From Synaphobranchus kaupii (Eukaryota; Chordata; Actinopteri; Anguilliformes; Synaphobranchidae): a DNA stretch of 64,000 nucleotides. The stretch is taken from positions 3,208,676 through 3,272,675 of the forward strand of contig JAINUF010000027.1 in NCBI GenBank assembly GCA_029718625.1, written 5' to 3'. Below the pieces are notes generated by a model. The model was not told the DNA's origin. It saw only the letters and a program-made list of their open reading frames with translations, and did no database searches. Positions 56,040 through 64,000 of this stretch are shown here, one piece after another; the stretch's first letter is position 1; each line of letters begins with the position of its first letter. Position numbers and translations under genes: made by a program.

Positions 56040-57805
56040 TCACTCTGTTTCTTCACTCTCATCTCTCTTGTCCTTCGGCTCTGTTGCCTCACTCACCTCT
56101 CTCTTGTCCTTCGGCTCTGTAGCCTCACTCTGTTTCTTCACTCTCATCTCTCTTGTCCTTCGGCTATGTTGCCTCACTCTCCTCTCTCTTGTCCTTCGGC
56201 TCTGTTGCCTCACTCTCCTCTTTCTTGTCCTTCGGCTCTGTTGCCTCACTCTGTTTCTTCACTCTCTTCTCTCTTGTCCTTCAGCTGTGTTGCCTCACTC
56301 TCCTCTTTCTTGTCCTTCGGCTCTGTTGCCTCACTCTCCTCTCTCTTGCCCTTCGGCTCTGTTGCCTCACTCTCTTCTCTCTGGTCCTTTGGCTCTGTTG
56401 CCTCGCTCTCCTCTCTCTTGTCCTTTGGCTCTGTTGCCTCACTCTCCTCTTTCTTGTCCTTCGGCTCTGTTGCCTCACTCTCCTTCTCTCTGGTCCTTCG
56501 GCTCTGTTGCCTCACTCTCCTCTCTCTTGTCCTTTGGCTCTGTTTCTTCACTCTCTTCTCTCTGGTCCTTTGGCTCTGTTGCCTCACTCTCCTCTCTCTT
56601 GTCCTTCGGCTCTGTTGGCTCACTCTGTTTCTTCACTCTCTTCTCACTTGTCCTTCGGCTCTGTTGCCTCACTCTCCTCTCTCTTGTCCTTCGGGTCTGT
56701 TTGCCTCACTCTCCTCTCTCTTGTCCTTAGGCTCTGTTGCCTAACTCACCTCTGTCTTGTCCTTCGGCTCTGTTGCCTCACTCTGTTTCTTCACTCTCAT
56801 CTCTCTTGTCCTTCGGCTCTGTTGCCTCACTCTCTTCTCTCTTGTCCTTCGGCTCTATTGCCTCACTCTGTTTCTTCACTCTCTTCTATCTTGTCCTTCG
56901 GCTCTGTTGCCTCACTCTTTCTTGTCCTTTGGCTCTGTTTCTTCACTCTCTTCTGTCTTGTCCTTTGGCTCTGTTGCCTCACTCTCCTCTCACTTGTCCT
57001 GTGGCTCTGTTGCCTCACTCTGTTTCTTCACTCTCTTCTTCTTGTCCTTCGGCTCTGTTGCCTCCCTCTCCTCTCTCTTGTCCTTCGGCTCTGTTGCCTC
57101 ACTCTCCTCTCCCTTGTCCTTCGGCTCTGTTGCCTCACTCTCTTCTGTCTGGTCCTTTGGCTCTGTTGCCTCACTCTGTTTCTTCACTCTCTTCTCTCTT
57201 GTCCTTCGGCTCTGTTGCCTCACTCTTTCTTGTCCTTTGGCTCTGTTTCTTCACTCTCTTCTGTCTTGTCCTTCGGCTCTGTTTCTTCACTGTCATCCTC
57301 TTTCCTTTGGCTCTGTTTTCTCACTGTACTCTCTCTTGTCCTTTGGCTCTGTTGCCTCACTCTCCTCTCACTTGTCCTTTGGCTCTGTTGCCTCACTCTG
57401 TTTCTTCACTCTCTTCTTCTTGTCCTTCGGCTCTGTTGCCTCCCTCTCCTCTCTCTTGTCCTTCGGCTCTGTTGCCTCCCTCTCCTCTCTCTTGTCCTTC
57501 GGCTCTGTTGCCTCACTCTCCTCTTTCTTGTCCTTCGGCTCTGTTGCCTCACTCTGTTTCTTCACTCTCTTCTCTCTTGTCCTTCAGCTGTGTTGCCTCA
57601 CTCTCCTCTTTCTTGTCCTTCGGCTCTGTTGCCTCACTCTCCTCTCTCTTGTCCTTCGGCTGTGTTGCCTCACTCTCCTCTCTCTTGTCCTTCGGCTCTG
57701 TTGCCTCACTCTCCTCTTCTCTTGTCCTTCGGCTCTGTTGCCTCACTGTCCTCTCTCTTGTCCTTAGGCTCTGTTGCCTCACTCACCTCTCTCTTGTCCT
57801 TCGGT
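56040..57805. repeat. 1,766-bp tandem duplication, copy 1
   Basis: Positions 56040-57360 match 57806-59126 at offset 1,766. The block contains the B/C junction (CTCACTCACC, CTCTGTAGCC, GGCTATG, then CTCCTTCTCTCTGG, TTGGCTCAC and GGGTCTGTTTGCC) and the GTCATCC landmark at 57292. Differences include TTGCCTAACTC near 56.74 kb (TTGCCTCACTC near 58.5 kb) and CCTGTGGCTC near 57.0 kb (CCTTTGGCTC near 58.76 kb). Confidence 0.84.
56648..57640. repeat. 993-bp C-type block, first of three copies
   Basis: The block from GGGTCTGTTTGCC through CTGTACTCTC, CTTCTTCTTG and CTCTTTCTTG recurs at 59745-60737 (offset 3,097) and 61695-62687 (offset 5,047). All three carry TTGCCTAACTC and CCTGTGGCTC, which the 58.5-kb relative lacks. 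They form one sub-lineage. Confidence 0.82.
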
Positions 57806-59126
57806 TCACTCTGTTTCTTCACTCTCATCTCTCTTGTCCTTCGGCTCTGTTGCCTCACTCACCTCTCTCTTGTCCTTCGGCTCTGTAGCCTCACTCTGTT
57901 TCTTCACTCTCATCTCTCTTGTCCTTCGGCTATGTTGCCTCACTCTCCTCTCTCTTGTCCTTCGGCTCTGTTGCCTCACTCTCCTCTTTCTTGTCCTTCG
58001 GCTCTGTTGCCTCACTCTGTTTCTTCACTCTCTTCTCTCTTGTCCTTCAGCTGTGTTGCCTCACTCTCCTCTTTCTTGTCCTTCGGCTCTGTTGCCTCAC
58101 TCTCCTCTCTCTTGTCCTTCGGCTCTGTTGCCTCACTCTCTTCTCTCTGGTCCTTTGGCTCTGTTGCCTCGCTCTCCTCTCTCTTGTCCTTTGGCTCTGT
58201 TGCCTCACTCTCCTCTTTCTTGTCCTTCGGCTCTGTTGCCTCACTCTCCTTCTCTCTGGTCCTTCGGCTCTGTTGCCTCACTCTCCTCTCTCTTGTCCTT
58301 TGGCTCTGTTTCTTCACTCTCTTCTCTCTGGTCCTTTGGCTCTGTTGCATCACTCTCCTCTCTCTTGTCCTTCGGCTCTGTTGGCTCACTCTGTTTCTTC
58401 ACTCTCTTCTCTCTTGTCCTTCGGCTCTGTTGCCTCACTCTCCTCTCTCTTGTCCTTCGGGTCTGTTTGCCTCACTCTCCTCTCTCTTGTCCTTAGGCTC
58501 TGTTGCCTCACTCACCTCTGTCTTGTCCTTCGGCTCTGTTGCCTCACTCTGTTTCTTCACTCTCATCTCTCTTGTCCTTCGGCTCTGTTGCCTCACTCTC
58601 TTCTCTCTTGTCCTTCGGCTCTGTTGCCTCACTCTGTTTCTTCACTCTCTTCTATCTTGTCCTTCGGCTCTGTTGCCTCACTCTTTCTTGTCCTTTGGCT
58701 CTGTTTCTTCACTCTCTTCTGTCTTGTCCTTTGGCTCTGTTGCCTCACTCTCCTCTCACTTGTCCTTTGGCTCTGTTGCCTCACTCTGTTTCTTCACTCT
58801 CTTCTTCTTGTCCTTCGGCTCTGTTGCCTCCCTCTCCTCTCTCTTGTCCTTCGGCTCTGTTGCCTCACTCTCCTCTCCCTTGTCCTTCGGCTCTGTTGCC
58901 TCACTCTCTTCTGTCTGGTCCTTTGGCTCTGTTGCCTCACTCTGTTTCTTCACTCTCTTCTCTCTTGTCCTTCGGCTCTGTTGCCTCACTCTTTCTTGTC
59001 CTTTGGCTCTGTTTCTTCACTCTCTTCTGTCTTGTCCTTCGGCTCTGTTTCTTCACTGTCATCCTCTTTCCTTTGGCTCTGTTTTCTCACTGTACTCTCT
59101 CTTGTCCTTTGGCTCTGTTGCCTCAT
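57806..59126. repeat. 1,766-bp tandem duplication, copy 2 (partial)
   Basis: It starts at a truncated monomer (CTTCGGTTCACTC, 57801), where the TCTGTTGCC portion is missing. This is a deletion junction also seen near 62.85 kb. The match runs to about 59126, after which CTCATTCTCC units replace CTCTCACTTG. The segment 58012-59074 recurs at 62938-64000. Confidence 0.82.
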
Positions 59127-60717
59127 TCTCCTCTCTCTTGTCCTTCGGCTCTGTTGCCTCACTCTGTTTCTTCACTCTCTTCTCTCTTGTCCTTCGGCTC
59201 TGTTGCCTCACTCTCCTCTCTCTTGTCCTTCGGCTCTGTTGCCTCACTCTCTTCTCTCTCGTCCTTTGGCTCTGTTGCCTCACTCTCTTCTCTCTCGTCC
59301 GTTGGCTCTGTTGCCTCACTCTCCTCTCTCTTGTCCTTTGGCTCTTTTTCTTCACTCTCATCTCTCTTGTCCTTCGGCTCTGTTGCGTCACTCTCCTCTC
59401 TCTTGTCCTTCGGCTCTGTTGCCTCACTCTGTTTCTTCACTCTCTTCTCTCTTGTCCTTCGGCTCTGTTGCCTCACTCTTTCTTGTCCTTTGGCTCTGTT
59501 TCTTCACTCTCTTCTGTCTTGTCCTTCGGCTCTGTTTCTTCACTGTCATCCTCTTTCCTTTGGCTCTGTTTTCTCACTGTACTCTCTCTTGTCCTTTGGC
59601 TCTGTTGCCTCACTCTCCTCTCACTTGTCCTTTGGCTCTGTTGCCTCACTCTGTTTCTTCACTCTCTTCTTCTTGTCCTTCGGCTCTGTTGCCTCCCTCT
59701 CCTCTCTCTTGTCCTTCGGCTCTGTTGCCTCACTCTCCTCTCCCTTGTCCTTCGGCTCTGTTGCCTCACTCTCCTCTCTCTTGTCCTTCGGGTCTGTTTG
59801 CCTCACTCTCCTCTCTCTTGTCCTTAGGCTCTGTTGCCTAACTCACCTCTGTCTTGTCCTTCGGCTCTGTTGCCTCACTCTGTTTCTTCACTCTCATCTC
59901 TCTTGTCCTTCGGCTCTGTTGCCTCACTCTCTTCTCTCTTGTCCTTCGGCTCTATTGCCTCACTCTGTTTCTTCACTCTCTTCTATCTTGTCCTTCGGCT
60001 CTGTTGCCTCACTCTTTCTTGTCCTTTGGCTCTGTTTCTTCACTCTCTTCTGTCTTGTCCTTTGGCTCTGTTGCCTCACTCTCCTCTCACTTGTCCTGTG
60101 GCTCTGTTGCCTCACTCTGTTTCTTCACTCTCTTCTTCTTGTCCTTCGGCTCTGTTGCCTCCCTCTCCTCTCTCTTGTCCTTCGGCTCTGTTGCCTCACT
60201 CTCCTCTCCCTTGTCCTTCGGCTCTGTTGCCTCACTCTCTTCTGTCTGGTCCTTTGGCTCTGTTGCCTCACTCTGTTTCTTCACTCTCTTCTCTCTTGTC
60301 CTTCGGCTCTGTTGCCTCACTCTTTCTTGTCCTTTGGCTCTGTTTCTTCACTCTCTTCTGTCTTGTCCTTCGGCTCTGTTTCTTCACTGTCATCCTCTTT
60401 CCTTTGGCTCTGTTTTCTCACTGTACTCTCTCTTGTCCTTTGGCTCTGTTGCCTCACTCTCCTCTCACTTGTCCTTTGGCTCTGTTGCCTCACTCTGTTT
60501 CTTCACTCTCTTCTTCTTGTCCTTCGGCTCTGTTGCCTCCCTCTCCTCTCTCTTGTCCTTCGGCTCTGTTGCCTCCCTCTCCTCTCTCTTGTCCTTCGGC
60601 TCTGTTGCCTCACTCTCCTCTTTCTTGTCCTTCGGCTCTGTTGCCTCACTCTGTTTCTTCACTCTCTTCTCTCTTGTCCTTCAGCTGTGTTGCCTCACTC
60701 TCCTCTTTCTTGTCCTT
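58768..60717. repeat. 1,950-bp tandem duplication, copy 1
   Basis: Positions 58768-60737 match 60718-62687 at offset 1,950, with no difference noticed by eye. The block contains GTCATCC landmarks at 59058, 59545 and 60389 (61008, 61495 and 62339 in copy 2), the CTCTCGTCCGTTGG and GGCTCTTTTTCTTC monomers, and a TTGCGTCAC variant with a private CpG near 59.39 and 61.34 kb. Confidence 0.88.
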
Positions 60718-62667
60718 CGGCTCTGTTGCCTCACTCTGTTTCTTCACTCTCTTCTTCTTGTCCTTCGGCTCTGTTGCCTCCCTCTCCTCTCTCTTGTCCT
60801 TCGGCTCTGTTGCCTCACTCTCCTCTCCCTTGTCCTTCGGCTCTGTTGCCTCACTCTCTTCTGTCTGGTCCTTTGGCTCTGTTGCCTCACTCTGTTTCTT
60901 CACTCTCTTCTCTCTTGTCCTTCGGCTCTGTTGCCTCACTCTTTCTTGTCCTTTGGCTCTGTTTCTTCACTCTCTTCTGTCTTGTCCTTCGGCTCTGTTT
61001 CTTCACTGTCATCCTCTTTCCTTTGGCTCTGTTTTCTCACTGTACTCTCTCTTGTCCTTTGGCTCTGTTGCCTCATTCTCCTCTCTCTTGTCCTTCGGCT
61101 CTGTTGCCTCACTCTGTTTCTTCACTCTCTTCTCTCTTGTCCTTCGGCTCTGTTGCCTCACTCTCCTCTCTCTTGTCCTTCGGCTCTGTTGCCTCACTCT
61201 CTTCTCTCTCGTCCTTTGGCTCTGTTGCCTCACTCTCTTCTCTCTCGTCCGTTGGCTCTGTTGCCTCACTCTCCTCTCTCTTGTCCTTTGGCTCTTTTTC
61301 TTCACTCTCATCTCTCTTGTCCTTCGGCTCTGTTGCGTCACTCTCCTCTCTCTTGTCCTTCGGCTCTGTTGCCTCACTCTGTTTCTTCACTCTCTTCTCT
61401 CTTGTCCTTCGGCTCTGTTGCCTCACTCTTTCTTGTCCTTTGGCTCTGTTTCTTCACTCTCTTCTGTCTTGTCCTTCGGCTCTGTTTCTTCACTGTCATC
61501 CTCTTTCCTTTGGCTCTGTTTTCTCACTGTACTCTCTCTTGTCCTTTGGCTCTGTTGCCTCACTCTCCTCTCACTTGTCCTTTGGCTCTGTTGCCTCACT
61601 CTGTTTCTTCACTCTCTTCTTCTTGTCCTTCGGCTCTGTTGCCTCCCTCTCCTCTCTCTTGTCCTTCGGCTCTGTTGCCTCACTCTCCTCTCCCTTGTCC
61701 TTCGGCTCTGTTGCCTCACTCTCCTCTCTCTTGTCCTTCGGGTCTGTTTGCCTCACTCTCCTCTCTCTTGTCCTTAGGCTCTGTTGCCTAACTCACCTCT
61801 GTCTTGTCCTTCGGCTCTGTTGCCTCACTCTGTTTCTTCACTCTCATCTCTCTTGTCCTTCGGCTCTGTTGCCTCACTCTCTTCTCTCTTGTCCTTCGGC
61901 TCTATTGCCTCACTCTGTTTCTTCACTCTCTTCTATCTTGTCCTTCGGCTCTGTTGCCTCACTCTTTCTTGTCCTTTGGCTCTGTTTCTTCACTCTCTTC
62001 TGTCTTGTCCTTTGGCTCTGTTGCCTCACTCTCCTCTCACTTGTCCTGTGGCTCTGTTGCCTCACTCTGTTTCTTCACTCTCTTCTTCTTGTCCTTCGGC
62101 TCTGTTGCCTCCCTCTCCTCTCTCTTGTCCTTCGGCTCTGTTGCCTCACTCTCCTCTCCCTTGTCCTTCGGCTCTGTTGCCTCACTCTCTTCTGTCTGGT
62201 CCTTTGGCTCTGTTGCCTCACTCTGTTTCTTCACTCTCTTCTCTCTTGTCCTTCGGCTCTGTTGCCTCACTCTTTCTTGTCCTTTGGCTCTGTTTCTTCA
62301 CTCTCTTCTGTCTTGTCCTTCGGCTCTGTTTCTTCACTGTCATCCTCTTTCCTTTGGCTCTGTTTTCTCACTGTACTCTCTCTTGTCCTTTGGCTCTGTT
62401 GCCTCACTCTCCTCTCACTTGTCCTTTGGCTCTGTTGCCTCACTCTGTTTCTTCACTCTCTTCTTCTTGTCCTTCGGCTCTGTTGCCTCCCTCTCCTCTC
62501 TCTTGTCCTTCGGCTCTGTTGCCTCCCTCTCCTCTCTCTTGTCCTTCGGCTCTGTTGCCTCACTCTCCTCTTTCTTGTCCTTCGGCTCTGTTGCCTCACT
62601 CTGTTTCTTCACTCTCTTCTCTCTTGTCCTTCAGCTGTGTTGCCTCACTCTCCTCTTTCTTGTCCTT
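60718..62667. repeat. 1,950-bp tandem duplication, copy 2
   Basis: The match extends about 20 bp further. Copy 1 turns into copy 2 at 60738 (TCACTCTGTTTC), while copy 2 continues as TCACTCTCCTC and follows 57.64 kb onward. The high identity indicates that this is among the youngest events in the window, or an assembly repeat. Confidence 0.87.
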
Positions 62668-64000
62668 CGGCTCTGTTGCCTCACTCTCCTCTCTCTTGTC
62701 CTTCGGCTGTGTTGCCTCACTCTCCTCTCTCTTGTCCTTCGGCTCTGTTGCCTCACTCTCCTCTTCTCTTGTCCTTCGGCTCTGTTGCCTCACTGTCCTC
62801 TCTCTTGTCCTTAGGCTCTGTTGCCTCACTCACCTCTCTCTTGTCCTTCGGTTCACTCTGTTTCTTCACTCTCCTCTCTCTTGTCCTTCGGCTCTGTTGC
62901 CTCACTCTCCTCTTTCTTGTCCTTCGGCTCTGTTGCCTCACTCTGTTTCTTCACTCTCTTCTCTCTTGTCCTTCAGCTGTGTTGCCTCACTCTCCTCTTT
63001 CTTGTCCTTCGGCTCTGTTGCCTCACTCTCCTCTCTCTTGTCCTTCGGCTCTGTTGCCTCACTCTCTTCTCTCTGGTCCTTTGGCTCTGTTGCCTCGCTC
63101 TCCTCTCTCTTGTCCTTTGGCTCTGTTGCCTCACTCTCCTCTTTCTTGTCCTTCGGCTCTGTTGCCTCACTCTCCTTCTCTCTGGTCCTTCGGCTCTGTT
63201 GCCTCACTCTCCTCTCTCTTGTCCTTTGGCTCTGTTTCTTCACTCTCTTCTCTCTGGTCCTTTGGCTCTGTTGCATCACTCTCCTCTCTCTTGTCCTTCG
63301 GCTCTGTTGGCTCACTCTGTTTCTTCACTCTCTTCTCTCTTGTCCTTCGGCTCTGTTGCCTCACTCTCCTCTCTCTTGTCCTTCGGGTCTGTTTGCCTCA
63401 CTCTCCTCTCTCTTGTCCTTAGGCTCTGTTGCCTCACTCACCTCTGTCTTGTCCTTCGGCTCTGTTGCCTCACTCTGTTTCTTCACTCTCATCTCTCTTG
63501 TCCTTCAGCTCTGTTGCCTCACTCTCTTCTCTCTTGTCCTTCGGCTCTGTTGCCTCACTCTGTTTCTTCACTCTCTTCTATCTTGTCCTTCGGCTCTGTT
63601 GCCTCACTCTTTCTTGTCCTTTGGCTCTGTTTCTTCACTCTCTTCTGTCTTGTCCTTTGGCTCTGTTGCCTCACTCTCCTCTCACTTGTCCTTTGGCTCT
63701 GTTGCCTCACTCTGTTTCTTCACTCTCTTCTTCTTGTCCTTCGGCTCTGTTGCCTCCCTCTCCTCTCTCTTGTCCTTCGGCTCTGTTGCCTCACTCTCCT
63801 CTCCCTTGTCCTTCGGCTCTGTTGCCTCACTCTCTTCTGTCTGGTCCTTTGGCTCTGTTGCCTCACTCTGTTTCTTCACTCTCTTCTCTCTTGTCCTTCG
63901 GCTCTGTTGCCTCACTCTTTCTTGTCCTTTGGCTCTGTTTCTTCACTCTCTTCTGTCTTGTCCTTCGGCTCTGTTTCTTCACTGTCATCCTCTTTCCTTT
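62668..64000. repeat. C-type HOR, distal segment continuing past the window
   Basis: The first part matches 57.62-57.8 kb (offset 5,047), including the truncated CGGTTCACTC monomer. Positions 62938-64000 match 58012-59074 at offset 4,926. The GTCATCC landmark is at 63984, and the window ends inside the following monomer. Nothing indicates that the array edge is near. Confidence 0.8.

Larger units (their letters stand above)
1..64000. repeat. Continuous 36-bp satellite/minisatellite array filling the window
   Basis: Every stretch examined is a variant of one 36-bp monomer: CTCTGTTGCCTCACTC, then TCCTCTCTCTTG, then TCCTTCGG on the + strand. The first bases (TCGG) and the last bases (CTTTCCTTT) fall inside monomers, so both array ends lie outside the window. 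The consensus has 15 C, 15 T, 5 G and 1 A (about 83% pyrimidine, 56% G+C). Common point variants are TTTGG, TTAGG or TTCAG for TTCGG; CTCTGG or CTCTCG for CTCTTG; TTTCTTCA for TTGCCTCA; and CTTCTCTC for CCTCTCTC. No unique spacer, transposon end or non-repeat island is visible. The array is very probably from a eukaryotic genome; its chromosomal setting (subtelomere, pericentromere, intron or giant exon) cannot be told from the window. Confidence 0.97.

Noticed and set aside
1..64000. CRISPR array, because the repeat is 36 bp long
   Set aside because: There are no spacers. Repeats abut head to tail, and both the monomer and the length variants are all related to one another. No cas-like genes or leader are present.
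1..64000. Simple (CT)n or (GA)n microsatellite, or low-complexity filler
   Set aside because: The period is clearly 36 bp, with conserved non-CT positions (GTTG, TCAC, TTGTCC, CGG) and ordered HOR variants. Low-complexity CT expansion would not show these.
1..64000. Transposon or retroelement inside the array
   Set aside because: No terminal repeats, target-site duplications, reverse transcriptase or transposase-like sequence were seen. All block junctions are monomer to monomer.
1..64000. Bacterial or phage origin with long repeat-protein genes (for example surface adhesins)
   Set aside because: No ribosome-binding sites, operon structure or non-repeat genes appear in 64 kb, and reading frames are not maintained. 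Bacterial repeat genes keep frame and are bounded by unique domains.

Overview
The whole 64 kb window is one uninterrupted tandem-repeat (satellite/minisatellite) array with no unique sequence. The basic monomer is 36 bp on the + strand: CTCTGTTGCCTCACTC, then TCCTCTCTCTTG, then TCCTTCGG. It is repeated very roughly 1,700 times (my estimate) with point variants and a small set of recurrent length variants (31, 34, 35, 37, 46, 47 and 49 bp). The array starts and ends inside monomers, so it continues past both edges. I see no supported protein gene, tRNA, rRNA, promoter, transposon, CRISPR array or origin. The size, the multi-level nesting and the one CpG per monomer with TpG and CpA variants suggest a eukaryotic genome. 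The species cannot be named from this sequence.

Composition is strongly strand-asymmetric. The consensus monomer is 15 C, 15 T, 5 G and 1 A, so the + strand is about 83% pyrimidine. Stop codons need A, so all three + frames of the consensus are open and + ORFs run up to 1,740 codons. These are composition artefacts. On the - strand one frame reads a charged 12-residue repeat, EATEPKDKREES, a second reads the basic RQQSRRTRERRV, and the third has TGA in every consensus unit. Much of the monomer variation is silent or conservative in the EATEPKDKREES frame, so the array may derive from a coding minisatellite. The length variants shift frame often enough that no - frame stays open beyond 437 codons.

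Above the monomer the array is built of nested higher-order repeats (HORs). 1-16.4 kb: a heterogeneous module marked by the CATCTCTCTTGACC cassette, with a 1,767-bp tandem duplication (6.65-10.2 kb) and a 344-bp one (13.6-14.3 kb). 16.4-21.9 kb: two 2,684-bp copies. 21.2-49.4 kb: a macro-repeat of about 15.1 kb whose second copy starts near 36.3 kb. Its copies carry different internal duplications (1,521, 1,684 and 1,883 bp in the first; 2,038, 1,583, 273, 108 and 1,684 bp in the second). 49.4-51.4 kb and 56.3-64 kb: a distinct module marked by GTCATCCTCTTTCC, with 1,766-bp and 1,950-bp duplications. 51.4-54.1 kb: two 1,374-bp copies. 54.1-56.3 kb: a further copy of the 45.4-47.7 kb block.

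No genes act together here. What the window records is serial unequal exchange, from 13-bp slippage to about 15-kb macro-duplication. All duplication boundaries were found by eye from constant offsets and shared private variants, and should be read as accurate to a few tens of bases.
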